Source of the DNA: Anagrus nilaparvatae
Lineage: Eukaryota; Arthropoda; Insecta; Hymenoptera; Mymaridae
Reading direction: 5' to 3'
DNA: 64,000 nt
NCBI GenBank assembly: GCA_022575985.1
Contig: JAKSXM010000263.1
Coordinates: 6,490,001 to 6,554,000 of the forward strand
Made by a program: the position numbers and the translations under genes. Below the pieces are notes generated by a model. That model had not been told where the DNA came from and did not search any database. It worked only from the letters and a program-made list of their open reading frames with translations. The number at the start of each line of letters is the position of its first letter. Position 1 is the first letter of the stretch. Shown here piece by piece: positions 34,516 through 47,000 of this stretch.

Positions 34516-37195
34516 TCCTATCCTAAAAAGTACATGTCTTCGATACAGTAACTATGTACATTGTTATAGCTAAAAACCTCTCCTGATTGGTTAATAAAAA
34601 TGCATTTCTCAAATGTTTTTATTTTAAATTTGAAAATTTATTTATAATTTTATGAAGTTAGGTTATAGCATGAATATTGTGATAAAAACAAAATTTTAAA
34701 TATAAAACCTCAAAATTTTTAGTCATATATATGTTTTATTATAAATACCAAAAATAATTTTTAAATGTTTTAATAATAAAACTATTTTTTAATACAAAAA
34801 ATGTGCGGTTAATTAAAAAAAGCTAAAAAATCAGATCCTTCTAAATTTATTATACCAAATAAAATAGTTTGTATAAAATATAAAAATTAAATTAGGTACC
34901 TGTGCTTATTTATAGGGCACTTTAAAAAACCGTTTTTAAATAGAATTAATAAGTCACCAAGTTATTGGTACTATAGGTTATGATACTCGAAAGATAAATA
35001 ATTAATTAACTATTCATCTTTAAATAGCTGAAATGGTTTAAAATGTATTGCACGAACAAAAAAAAAAAAAATAAGTAATGTTTTAACCTTAACTTCTATG
35101 GTATTAACAAATTTCTAAAATTAGAACTCTCATAGAAAAAGAAAGGGATATTATTTTTGTCTAAAATTTTCAAAATTAGGTATCGGATACGAAAAACCCA
35201 GTTAAATGGAATCTAAAACTTTAATAAAAAAAATTAGGAATAAAAAAAGGGTAGCTTTCGTACTTTTTATAAGGCTAAAATTTTGTTTTAATTGTAACAA
35301 GATCCCCAAAAATACACACAATACGGACTCTTTTAAAAATCGGTTTTTTAGCATCAAAATGCACTTACATACAAACAAATCATTAATAAAAATTTGTTTA
35401 CCCTTTCCAGGAACCAGTAAATTATTTCGCGGTTTAGAATATTTTTTACTTGAGCATGTTTGAGTAATTTTTATTCAAAAATTTTCGGGGTCAGCCTCTC
35501 TAATTTAATAAGATAGATTATACCAACAAAAATGTAGATAAATTGTGGAAAGAAAAAAGACCTAAATGGATTTCCGGTTGTAAAATTAGATCTTTTATAG
35601 GTAATAGTATATTTACGGCTCATGTCCAGAAAAGTAAAGAATGGCCCAAATCGCACGTAAATTACCTTCCGAGGCGAAGCCGAGATTTGAGTCATTCTTT
35701 ATTTATGGACAATGGCTGTATAAAATTTTTCTGCGTCAGCAGCAAGAAACTTGGATTTCCTTGGCCGCGCAGCGGCCAGGAAATCGTACTTTCGTGGCTA
35801 CTGTACAGAAAAAATTATTTTTGTTGGATAGAAATTCTGAAAAAGCAAAAAATGTCTATTTATTAAACGTGTAAAAAAATATAGGTCTATTTAACTTTCC
35901 ATGACGGTGTGAAACAAGCATCGAATAATTGAACTCTGTGTTTTATACCAAAAATAATGGGCAATGGGCATGTTAGGCAATGGAAAAAAATAGGTGACTG
36001 TTTAAGAGATTCCATGAGAGCTAAATGAATAAAAAAAGGTTTTTGAACTAAGACTAAAATTTGGTGGTTCATAAATACCTGTAGGGTAAAAGCAGAAAGG
36101 CAGTTTCATTAATGATAAAACAAGTAAATGTAGCTTTTTAAAGATACATATAACTAGCTAAAATTAATAATCAGTACCAAAGAGTAAAAATGACTATTTT
36201 TTTGTGATAATATTAAAATTCTTAGAATAAAAATTAATTATCTTTAATAGACTTCTCTGATCACTGTGAAGTAGCTCTTTTACTGATCAAGTAAATTTTA
36301 TTTACTTGCGGAAGCTATTTTTTCTGAATATAATAATTTCGTTTAACTACTACTCTTATACACTTTTATCACAACAATTTATTAGCATGGAACATGTTCA
36401 TTGGATGAAGTATTTGAAAAAGTCCAGCTCGGCAGGAGGGGTCGAAATATTGATGTTTTTAGGGAGAGGGGTGAAATGGACTTAGAATATTTTCGATTTA
36501 GGGACTTAGAATAATTTGAAGTGGGAGTCAGGGCCTGATCAGGCTCTGATAAGAACAAGGCCTTAGAATACTTTAGGTTTATGGACTAAGGCTAATTTAT
36601 ATTTCGGGATTTATTGTAATTTTTGTTTTAGGACTTATAATAATTAGGGGCTATACGTTAAAACTGTTATAAATAAATATGTTCCATGATCGTTGGTTGT
36701 GTGAGAACACGAACCAGTTGTAAGTTTTTAAATATAAATAACAAAAAAATAAATTAAAAACAACTATATGAGGGATTCCACGCCAATTGGGCCCAAGTTT
36801 AAATGAAGGGTCTCAGAAATGGGTCCAAACTATTTTTTCTCAAAAGTACAACTAATGATAAGTTTCCATACCAATTTTTAGTTCAAATGGTTTAAACGAT
36901 TAAATTTGTTTTTTTTTGTGCAAAAGTTCATTTAAAAGAATCCAATTTCAAACAATTATAACTTATTTTTTGGACAAAAATTAATTAGTTTTATACTTTT
37001 TACTAGGTAAATGAAATTACTAAAAATAATAATTAAATGTCACCGCAAAAAATTAGGGTCATTTATTAAATTAGAATTTATCATTTACAATATTTTATCT
37101 GTTTTCAAATAATAATTTAAAATATTTTTAATAAATAATTGTTTGATAATGAATAAAAGGCAATCATTCTCTGCGCGAAGCGCAGTTGTTTCTAG
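34516..37195 (+). mobile_element. Non-autonomous Helitron, 2680 bp
   Basis: Starts TC (TCCTATCC) and ends CTAG. A GC-rich hairpin CTGCGCGAAGCGCAG ends seven bases before the terminus (TTGTTTCTAG includes the end). It is inserted between A (34515) and T (37196) with no target duplication. The intact copy of the same LTR (AATAA|TAAATTT near 29190-29200) shows the empty site directly. All four hallmarks of Helitrons are present. No Rep/helicase frame is found, so it is a passenger copy. A smaller inverted-repeat unit is nested at 36386-36688. Confidence 0.93.
36386..36688. mobile_element. CATGGAACATGTT-ended unit (copy 1)
   Basis: CATGGAACATGTT at 36386 and ATGTTCCATG at 36679-36688 are inverted ends. 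The interior has several 'tttagggacttagaataattt' repeats. A second copy with the same ends and the same repeats (opposite strand) lies at 54460-54861. Confidence 0.6.
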
Positions 37196-38995
37196 TAAAT
37201 TTAAATACGCGGTCCGGTGGTAGTTCGTCATCACCTGGACATCCCGACTCTCATGTGGTATGGAATCTCACACAAGGAACTTAAATACTTAATAATTCTC
37301 CCTTAAACGTGGAATGTCGACTTCACGTAGGGGGATTTCACGAATAATTATAATAATAAACAATATTTATAAAAAGAAAAAATTTCCAAGAAAAATATAC
37401 CTTATATGGAGTTGAGGAATGTCCACCTGGACCTTTTGCACCTTCTACACAATACTGTGTCAGTAGCTCAAATGCTGACTTTTGTCAAAAAATCACGCTA
37501 TTTAAACCCTTTTCGCCCTATGATTTACATAAGATAAAAAGAGACAGAAAATTATTTAAAAAATTTCAATAATGGCCGGTTAGCAATTGAAGAAAAACGA
37601 AATTTTGGAGTTTGAAAATTCGAATTTTAATTAGATGACAAGCACTGATTTTAATTTTAATATTTTCCGGAATGACTCTACTTTAATTACCACTGACTTT
37701 TAAATATAATAAATAATTAATTATCAATAAAAAAAGTAAAAAATATCAATTGTTTATACGAAAATAGCTTCCGGTATTCGGAGCACTTACTATACTGCTC
37801 TTAGTCCCGCGGAGACGCCTAACGTGTCTGTATATTGTATAATGTGTTAGTGTGTTTATAGGTATAGTCTGCTAGGAAGTATATTTTACATGGGGTTTAT
37901 TTACATATTATTAGATATTTATTAAATTAAAATTAAGTAATTACATGAGTGGGTGGTGGCCATCTCAGTAAACAATTCAAAAAATATTATAAAATCGTGT
38001 GTTGCTCTGCATAATTTTATTTTAATGTTTGATCCTGCAAGTGAAAAAACTTATAAGTTAAGTAAAACATCTCAAGCACAAGAAAATTGTTTTACTGAAT
38101 TGCCAATAAATGGTATGAGTTTTATTCATGACGTAGGACCATATAAAGTAAGAGAAGATTTTACAGACCACTTCATGACCCGAGGTGCTATGGACTTTCA
38201 ATGGTAAAAAGCAATTGAAGGAAACTTCTAAATTTATTCATATATAATTGATTTCTTATGCATTAAATTTAAAGATAAATGTTGTAATTAGGTTGGCTCA
38301 AAAATTCATAATATTTATCTTTAAAAATAATCTTTTCTTTTGTTCTTTGCAATTAGCCATAAATGATTAAAATCTTAATTAAAACGCATGTACTTGATTA
38401 TATTAATTTTTTTTATTGTTTAATTGTAATATGATTTTGATAGTACAAATTAAATTAATAATTTTATATGTGATATCACAAAAAAAATGTTTATATATAA
38501 TATTTCTTACATTTAAATAAATTTAAATTTTTTTAGTCTAAAACTCTTATATTTATATAATATTTTATTAAATTTATTAATTAGTACTTATAATTAATTT
38601 AATAGATATTTAAATTATAAAAACTAGTTACACAAGTTGTCTCCCTTACACATTTAAATAATACATAAGTTTCGAAGCAGAGCTTCTACATACGCTTTAA
38701 AGCTTTTATGCACAAACAAAACTAAAATTTTAAATATTTTTATATTATATTTTGAACTCATAGTAGTATCGATAAAACAAAAAAACACTTTTTTATTATA
38801 CTGACTTCTTTTTGGAATATAAGCATTTTTAGTATATGATTTTTAATATAAGTTTTAAAAAAACTAAACAAAAACATATATTGTTTATTTCTAATTATAT
38901 ATCTAATAAGTAACTTCAATATTATAATAAAAAGGATAGAATACGAAAATTTATGAATTAGGAACGAAGCAAGAAGTTACAAAAGATTTAATATT

Positions 38996-40256
38996 TTAAG
39001 AAATTAATTCTTTCAATCTCTTCTGCAGAAACATATGAAGTTCAGCTTGCAACTGAAAGCGAATGTTTAAATCATTAACGCTTCGCAAAACTTCTCCAAT
39101 CTGCAAACAACAACCATCAATTCCGTCAACTTTTTTTTCTGAATCGGATGTTAAAAGATCAACTATTGCTTGATCAAGATTATTATTTTTCTTTGTTGAT
39201 CCTAAAACAAAATTTTTACATTAATGATAAAAAAATAATAGAAAAAAATGACAATGGATTTTAATATATTTTACTTTTTTTTGAAATACTGCAGTTAATA
39301 TTAGGATTTGAGCTACCATTATTATTCATAACAAGATTGTTATTATTTGGAACAATAATATTATTATTGTTACCAGCTTGATAATCTGAAACATTTTCTG
39401 TCATCCCATTAAGTTCCAGTAACTGATCATATTCTATCCTTGCAGCAAAATTAGTTGGAAGCGACGAGCTAGAAATATTATTAAAGATAATTTATAATAT
39501 ATATTCCAAATAAATATTTAATATTATAACAATAAAATTTGCTTACTCTGTTTTATCACCTGATTTTTTTGAAAGAAACGAATCTATTTGATGATAATAA
39601 ACAAAGTTAGTCGTTCTGGGTTTAGCTGCTGAACCACTTTTTGGTTTAACCAATAATACTTTTTGAGTTTTATAATACTTATTGCGAAGACTGTTCCAGT
39701 GATTCGCAACTTCTTTATACAAGCTAACGGGCTTTTTCAAATGTACGCAAACCTCTTGTCATGCATTTTTTACTTTTAATGCTGACTTTTCAGCTACAGG
39801 TAGCCCACTATCGAATAATACTGGTCTCTCCCCTATTAAAGTTATCAGTTTTTCTTGTTCAAACTCTTCAACAATTTTTCCTGAAGTAGGAGCTATCAAG
39901 GGTGGTTCTTGTGTTACAATATTATCGTTTGGAGCTTTTGGTACTACATAAAAGTATAATTAAATATGCATAATTTTATTCTTATTTTTTTTAATTAAAT
40001 TTACTAATATATACCAATGAAAACTTCATTATTATCGTTAAATGCAAAATAATCTTTTGTTTCGTCAAAATGCTGGAATTGATTATGGTTTAATAACTCA
40101 TTTAAAGTTAAATCAGTAAAGTAGAAGCCACATTCATTACATGTGTAATCCTTTAAAAGAAAATTTTGTGGTTAGGAAATAAACAATTTAATTGCAAATA
40201 TTGCATTATAATAATTTATTTTAAAAAAATATACTTACTGCATCACAGGTAGACAT
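38996..40256 (-). pseudogene. Harbinger partner gene: zinc-finger/MADF-like DNA-binding protein
   Basis: Five exons can be placed on the minus strand: 40239-40256, 40015-40150, 39547-39943, 39275-39468 and 38996-39201. All have GT-AG introns and joint phases that sum to 951 nt (316 aa plus stop). Exon two encodes a CxxC...H...H finger (CNECGFYF...LLNHNQFQH). Exon three encodes a Myb/SANT-like MADF region (EKLITLIGERPVLFDSGLP ... LYKEVANHWNSLRNKYYKTQK). The last exon is helical (LRSVNDLNIRFQLQAELHMFLQKRL), like a C-terminal dimer motif. One lesion is seen: TGA at 39759-39761, where a tryptophan would be expected in KVKNA-W-QEV. Animal Harbingers encode such a protein to bring transposase into the nucleus and to the element ends. 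Confidence 0.85.
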
Positions 40257-40379
40257 TTTTACAGGTTACATTAACACGATTTCTATTTATTTTTACTAAT
40301 TTTAATACCACAATAGCTAAAATTGTTTAAAATAATAATAAACTATTATTATTGATTCTTTTACGTCTGGTATGGATTT

Positions 40380-40682
40380 AATAGTTGAATAAATGAGAAA
40401 TCGACTTTTCCAGAGCAAAGATGTTTATTATAAATATTTTTCCCAACGTTTCGAGTCTTTATAAGACTTCTTTTCAAGGGATTAAGTAATTTTTTAAAAA
40501 ATTACTGAGTTATATTTGGTGACTGTTTAAAACATTTTTATTTTTGTTTTTTATTTTTTAAAAAATTACTTAATAGAATCCCTTGAAAAGGAGTCTTATA
40601 AAGACTCGAAACGTTGGGAAAAATATTTATAATAAACATCTTTGCTCTGGAAAAGTCGATTTCTCATTTATTAAACTATTAT
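40380..40682. mobile_element. ~300-bp hairpin MITE inside the Harbinger
   Basis: Arms of ~115-120 bp are almost perfectly complementary: 'aataaatgagaaatcgactt' at 40388, and its inverse ending near 40672. Inner parts include GAGTCTTTATAAGACT palindromes. The start of 40583 reading over the (GT)n tract is not a gene. Confidence 0.75.
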
Positions 40683-40724
40683 TGTATATACTTTTGGGCT
40701 TTGGTGGGATACTGCCAGAAAAAA

Positions 40725-40841
40725 TATTGGTTCCTCATAGAGGAACCTTTGTGATAGATGAAATTTTGATTTTTGATTTTTTGGCATATAAGCACGTTTT
40801 GGGACCTCAGGAAGCTAAAAAACCGGTTTTTAAAAAAAGTC

Positions 40842-40892
<51 letters not shown>

Positions 40893-42947
40893 TTGTAACC
40901 GGTGAAATTTCACAACCGTTATGGAATTAAGACCTAATTTTTTTTTCAAAAATTTTTTCATCAAAAAATCTCAAACTACTTTTTTTTTTTTTAATTTGGA
41001 TGTAATACCTCATTTATTTCCACGAAAGTACTTATATTTGAAAGTACGATTTTTACTCGATATCTCGAATCTGATAACTAATTTTTTGAAAATTTTTTTC
41101 TCAAAATTTTTTTCACCAAAAAATACAAAAAATACCAATTTTTTTTTTCTTTACGGACGCAGTACTTAATTTATTTCTGTGGAAGTACTAGTTTTAGAAA
41201 TATCGTTTATAGCATTTTTTTGGACCTGATACTTAATTTTTTCAAAATTTTTTTCTCAAAATTTTTGTCGCCAAAAAATACAAAAAACGCCAAAATTTTT
41301 TTTATTTTAGGACGTAATACTTAATTTTTTCCTATGAAAGTACGAATATCTAAAATTATCGTTTGTAAAGGATTTCTCCATCTGATACGTAATTTTTCGA
41401 AATTTTTTTTTTTCAAAACTTTTTACATAAAAAAATTAAAAAAACACTATATTTTTTTTTCTTTTTGGATGTAGTGCCTCATTTTTTTCCATAAAAGTAC
41501 TGATATCTACAAGTATCGTTTTTACTCTATATCTCAAATCTTATAATTTATTTTTGAAAATTTTTTTCTCAAAATTTTTTTCACCAAAAAATACAAAAAA
41601 TACCAATTTTTTTTTTCTTTACGGACGCAGTACTTAATTTATTTCTGTGGAAGTACTAGTTTTAGAAATATCGTTTATAGCAATTTTTTGGACCTGATAC
41701 TTAATTTTTTTAAAATTTTTTTCTCAAAATTTTTGTTGCCAAAAAATACAAAAAATGCCAAAATTTTTTTTATTTTAGGACGTAATACTTAATTTTTTTT
41801 CTATGAAAGTACGAATATCTGAAAATATTGTAACCGGTGATATTTCACAAATAATTTCTAATAAATTTTATTTTGGAATTAAGACCTAATTTTTTTTTCC
41901 AAAATTTTTTCATCAAAAAATCTCAAACTATTTTTTTTTTTTTTTTAATTTGGATGTAATACCTAATTTATTTCCATGAAAGTACTTATATTTGAAAGTA
42001 CGATTTTTACTCGATATCTCGAATCTGATAACTAATTTTTTTTAAATTCTTTTCTCAAAATTTTTTTCACCAAAAAATACAAAAAAAAACTTAATTTTTT
42101 TTTATTTTTGGATGTAGTACCTAACTGATTTCTATGACAGTACTAGTTTTAGAAATATCGTTTATAGTAATTTTTTGGACCTGAAACTTAATTTTTTCAA
42201 AATTTTTTTCTCATAATTAAAAAATCAAAAAAATTAAAAAATCTGTAATATTTTTTTTTTTTTTAGTGTAATACTTCCTTTAATTCCATGAAAGTACTAA
42301 TATTTGAAAATTTTGCAATCGGTGGTATTTAACAACCATTATGGAATTAAGATCTAATTTTTTTTTCAAAAATTTTTTCATCAAGAGATTTCAAAATACT
42401 TTTTTTTTTTTTTAATTTAGGTGTAATATCTCATTTATTTCCATAAAAGTACTTATATTTGAAAGTATGGTTTTTACTCGATATCTCAAATCTGATAATT
42501 AATTTTTTGAAAATTTTTTTCCCAAAATTTTTTTCACAAAAAAATACAAAGAATACCAAATTTTTTTTTTGTTCGGACGTAGTACCTAATTAATTTCTAT
42601 GAGAGTACTAGTTTTAGAAAGCTTATTCATAGCAATTTTTTGGATCTGATACCGGATTTTTTCAAAATTTTTTTCTGAATATTAATAAAACAAAAAAATT
42701 AAAAAATCTGTAATATTGTTTTTTTTTTAAGTGTAATACCTAGTTTATTGAAAATTTTTTTCTAAAAATTTGTTAAATAAAAAATATTAAATCACAGCAA
42801 CATTTTTTTTCTTATAAAATACGGTATTTAACTTTTTTTTATGAAATACTGATATCTCAAATTATAATTTTTATTAGATAAAATAGACCATTATAAATAT
42901 TTTGCTATTGTTAATGAGGAACCATAGTGCCAATCACTTGGCAGCGT
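40725..42947 (+). mobile_element. Satellite-filled HINE-like element (copy 1)
   Basis: A hairpin GGTTCCTCATAGAGGAACC opens the element and a (GT)n microsatellite follows at 40847-40888. About a dozen diverged ~155-160-bp monomers follow, marked by 'gtaatacctaattt...atgaaagtact'. Near the end comes GAGGAACC, and then the hairpin GTGCCAATCACTTGGCA. Copy 2 (50566-53392) has the same parts in reverse. Subterminal repeats, a hairpin near the 3' end, a microsatellite and an inner tandem array are described for Helentron-associated elements (HINE/DINE-1). The assignment is inferred. Confidence 0.6.
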
Positions 42948-43425
42948 TTTTTTTATGGTTATTTATGTTCTTTTATTTAATAAAATCAATTTTCACTTAC
43001 AAAACAATATTGTTAGTAGTTTATAAATAGGAATTTAACGAAATTTAAAAAATGATTTTGAATTTTTGCGCTAAGAAGCATAAGAAGCATAAGAAGCATA
43101 AGAAGCTATAAGAAGACCATCTAAACGCACCCTTCTACTTCAAATTCATGAAAATTCACAATTTTTTATGTTTATAAATGTTTAAAAGTGATTGGTAACT
43201 AATTTTTGCGAAAAATGAATGTTATAAAAAAACTCTTTTTTTAGGGGTAGTTTTAAGTACTTAAGGGGTAAAAATTAAAATAATCAGAAATTCTTGTCAT
43301 ACTTTTTGGTAAATACACATTTTTAGGAACTGAATGCCGGAAACCGCATCAAAATTCATTAAAACCTCGCTTGAAGCTAATTTTTTGCCGCTTTTTTTTT
43401 CTGAATCAGAGTGCGATAGTATGTA

Positions 43426-43713
43426 AGTAGGAATCTGATTTCTTTTGTATCCCAGAGGAACGCTTGGTCAGATATATGGCAAAATCTACTTTTTTGCTAG
43501 ATTTTAAGAAGGTTGCTAAAGGATTTTGTCATATTTCTGGTTAAAATGGTCATAGAAAAAAAAAAGATTGAAAATTTTTGTCATTAGACTGAGAATGGAA
43601 CTAATTGGGTGGGGTTGCTATTAAAATACATCCTAACCTCCAAAAATTCAATTTTGTCCAATTTTTTTATTTTGTTTAATAACTCGCGCAAAAATTATCA
43701 GATTTTTATGAAA
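43426..43713. other. Non-coding stretch beside the LINE
   Basis: No feature is supported here. It continues at 48554 in the pre-insertion arrangement. Confidence 0.5.
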
Positions 43714-44092
43714 ACCTCAGGAAGTAGTAGTAGTAGTAGTAGTTTATTCTTGTCAAATTATATACATAATTGTTACAAGTTTAAAACAGTTAATACAGTT
43801 TAAAATTTAAATTACATGAAAAATTACATTAAAAAATTACATATTTTGAAATATTAAAGACTTATTATTAATGACTTAAATAAGACATTATATTTATTTG
43901 TTTTTAACTAGACTCTATCTTAGCAACACCTTTTCATTCTTTTTTATTTATTTATTATCATCTTTTTTTTTTTTTTTTTCTTTGTACACTTAGCATATCT
44001 TTATATCATACCTTTTAAATATTTTCTCTTTTTTCTTTTTCAATATCTTTTTAATATTATTATTATTTTTCTTTTTTGTCATCTTTATTATT

Positions 44093-47000
44093 TTATTTAT
44101 CTGAATCATTTAAAATTATGTTTACAAATTTCACTAAGTTTTTAATTTTTTCCTCATTTAATCTATTGATAATGTAGAAAAAACCATTTTCCATCTCACT
44201 ATTTTCAATTTCAGGCACTAATTCATATCTATAACTGTTATATCTTTGACAATATATCATTGAGTGGAAAATGGTGTTTCTCTCTGCACATAATTCACAA
44301 TACTCTTCTTCATTTAGAGGATAACTTTTATTCTTTGTTACAATACGAGGATTGTATATATTTATTATTCTTATTTGAGCTAATATTCTTTTAAAATATA
44401 GTGGAACTTTTAAATTTAAATACTTATTGTTAAAATCACTCTTAAATAATATAGGATATACGTTTAGAGATTTATTAGTTTCAATCTTCAGTATGTCCTT
44501 ATTTCTACTGTAATCTATAAAATCCTTAATTAGGCTGTCTTTCTCTCTTAAGAATAACTCTAAATTTAAATTATCAAAAATATTACTTTTGTTTATTTTT
44601 ACCAAGAAAACTCTTTTAATTTGACTAACCCAATTGAACTTTCCATTTAATTCATCTGACTCAGCTAGTACTAGGAGTCTTTTTAGACATATTTTAGGAA
44701 TTCTTTCATCTTTCATTTCAAGAATTTTTTGAATAAAATTAAGTACATTTCTGAAGATTACAACTTCCAAACTCTCTATGTTTATTTCATTTCTAATTAC
44801 ATACCCAGGTGTATTATTAGGTAATACTAGTAATTTTCTAAAAAAAATGTTTTGTATTTTTTCAACCTCTATAATATATCTTAAGCTCCATATTGGAGCA
44901 GCATACATGACTGTTGAGGAAACAAGTGATTTAAATAATTTTTTAATTATATCTAAATTAACATATTTTAATCTATTTATTAGACTTAGAGTAGGCTGAA
45001 TTGCACATTTGCCTTTTTTGGTAAAAACCTTACTTGCTTTATCAAATAGGCCAGAATGCGTAAATGGTACACCTAAGTATAAATATTCTTTGTCAAAATC
45101 TATTTTTTGGTTTTTATATAAGAGAGGAGGGAGTCCTTTGATAGAGCCATGGCCCCCTTTTTGAAACTTTAAAGCTTTTGTTTTTGCAATATTTACTACT
45201 AATAGATTCCTGTCAAAGTAATCCTCTAGTATTTTTACCAATCTTCTAAATAATACAAACGTATCCGCGAAAAATATCATGTCGTCCACAAATGCTAGCA
45301 TAATTATTTCTACCATATTATTAATCGACACTCCTCTCAAACCTTTATCATTTAATAAAAATTTTTCTATATCATGTAAGAAAAGAGAAAACAATAAAGG
45401 ACTGAGAGTTTCCCCCTGGAAAACACCAATGGTCATTGGGCATTCCTCCGAAACTCCCTCTTTACTCTTTACTACCACATTCGCTTTACTATATAAGTCT
45501 ATTAATATATTTATTATTTTATGGCTTACACCTATTTGACTTAACTTGTTCCATAGTATTTTATGGTTTACTGATGGGAAAGCAGATTTTAGATCAACAA
45601 AAAGGGCATATAATCTACCTTTATTCTTATTTAATTGATTTTGAACCATAGCATTTAGGACAAAAACGTGATCATGCGTACCTCTTTTTTCCCTAAAACC
45701 TGCTTGCCACTCAGGTATTTTATCATTCATCTCAGCCCATTTATATAATCTTCTATAAATAATTAGAGTGAATATCTTAAGTATAGTATTTGCTAGTGCA
45801 ATTGGCCTAAAATTTTCAGGGAGGTTTATGTTCCCTTTTTTATATAACATTCTATTAACTATTTTGGCCCAAGAATCAGGGACTTTTTCTTCCTTTCTAA
45901 TTTTATTAAATAGCACATATAAATACATGATCCAATTTCCCGGTAAATTTTTGAAAAATTCATTAGTAATTTGATCCATACCAGGTGCTTTATTTAATTT
46001 ACATTTCTTTATAGCATCTATTATTTCACTTATTGTTATTTCATCATCTAGCTCCTGGCATGGGTTACCACACAGCAATTTATTATAATTATCCACGATT
46101 CTTGGGGGAAATAGATTCATAAAATATTCATGCCAAACTTTGAGATCAATATTATTATTATCACATTTATTTATAAACCTGTATAAATTTAATTTTTCCC
46201 AAAATTCTTTTGGATCTTTGGCTTTACAGATCATATCAACAATATTCATATTATAATTTTCTTTTTTGTTTTCAATAAGCTTAAAATATTTATTTTTTAA
46301 TTTATTTAATTTTAACGTTTGTTTTTCAGGATATTTTAAACTTCTTACATATTTAAAAAATCTCTCTACATTTTGTTTGAATTTAAAACACTCCTCATCA
46401 TACCATGCGTTCTTTTTATTATATTTATTTTTTTCATTATTATATTTAATCATTCCCAAATCCCTAGCAATATCACTAATTGTATTTGTAATATTATTAG
46501 CCATCTCATTAATATCTAAATCAATTAGACCGACATTTGGAGAATGCTGCATGCTATCACAAAAATCATTTTCCCTACTATCTTTCCACTTAATAATCTT
46601 TTCATCTTTTTTTTCTATTTTAAAATTCAACTCTATTTTAATTTCGACTATTAAATGGAAAAAAGCAGGTTTAGTTATAATGTCAAGGATTCTGAAATCT
46701 ACAACTAAAAATAAAGCTGAAAAATTACACAATACTAAGTCAATTACAGATTTTCCTTTTGTACAAACAGATGTGAAATTTGCCGGCTGGTCCGCTGGAA
46801 ATCTACCATTTGTAATGTAGAGATCATTTTTTTCACAGAACTCCAGTAACTCTCGCCCTCTTTGGTCAACTTTTTCATCTAGGCTCTTTCTTTCTGCAGT
46901 GAATAACGTCATCGATGGTAATTGTACAGGATCTATTTCACCTTGATCAGCAATTCTTGCATTGAAATCACCTCCGATAATCAAGTATAAATCTTTGAAT

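Larger units (their letters stand above)
28653..37967 (-). mobile_element. LTR retrotransposon encoding only gag and protease
   Basis: LTRs begin TGAGATGGC and end GCCATCTCA, and a 4-bp target duplication GTAA flanks the whole (28649-28652, 37968-37971). The left LTR is 1315 bp (28653-29967). The right one (33059-37967) is the same sequence expanded by an R1-like fragment and a Helitron. Genes are on the minus strand. In that orientation, TGGTGCCGAAACCCGG (complement of 33041-33056), two bases inside the 5' LTR, matches the 3' end of insect tRNA-Phe. A purine tract (AAAAAAGTGGGGGGC) abuts the other LTR. The interior is only 3.1 kb, with gag and an aspartic protease but no reverse transcriptase, RNase H or integrase. 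It must therefore have moved with enzymes from another element. Confidence 0.9.
33059..37967 (-). repeat. 5' LTR of gag-protease element, carrying two insertions
   Basis: Matches 28653-29967 over its length apart from the R1-like insert with its target duplication (33421-34342) and the Helitron (34516-37195). Remaining differences are a handful of substitutions and one ~12-bp deletion near 37328. The LTRs are therefore similar but older than those of the copia at 2981. Confidence 0.88.
27513..38207 (+). pseudogene. PIF/Harbinger DDE transposase, broken by stop and LTR insertion
   Basis: Exon one (27513-28127) and exon two (28208-28652, resuming 37972-38207) are joined by a GTAAGT...GCAG intron that keeps phase. 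The model is ~431 aa, normal for HARBI1-type transposases. The DDE_Tnp_4 signature is present: IGCIDGK (first D), NSGLIFYDYKG, IVDAEYKF, GAPGRQSDGGVF, VLVGDEAF (second D), MRPFPR, VFNYRLSRARRMVECAFG (E), RIFKKPL and CVALHNFI. Two lesions are seen: a TAA at 28523-28525 just after MRPFPRQ, and the LTR element whose GTAA target duplication splits a valine codon region after LLTDV. Removing the insert restores the frame exactly. An alternative upstream ATG at 27486 is less likely. The product would have cut and joined the element ends in the nucleus. Confidence 0.92.
26735..43425 (+). mobile_element. PIF/Harbinger DNA transposon, inflated by nested elements
   Basis: Inverted arms of several hundred bases bound this region. 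Left 26745-27300 matches the reverse complement of right 43000-43415, with a ~115-bp segment (27045-27155) only at left. The core ends read GGTGCGTTTAGATGGTC (27157) and its inverse (ending ~43130). They are followed by 10-bp direct repeats of the form CTTCTTATG, three at left and four at right, possible transposase sites. The element carries the two genes expected of animal Harbingers, transposase and a Myb/MADF-like partner. Removing the nested LTR element, MITE and satellite element leaves roughly 4-5 kb. A 3-bp TWA duplication is not evident at the GGTGCG ends, so the true terminus may be the outer arm. Confidence 0.8.

Noticed and set aside
35206..35874. Small frames inside the Helitron as captured genes
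   Set aside because: Low-complexity and overlapping, with no homology I can recognise and no splice structure.
40583..40930. 115-residue frame running through the (GT)n tract
   Set aside because: It joins a hairpin MITE arm to a microsatellite; the CVCVCV run is simple sequence.
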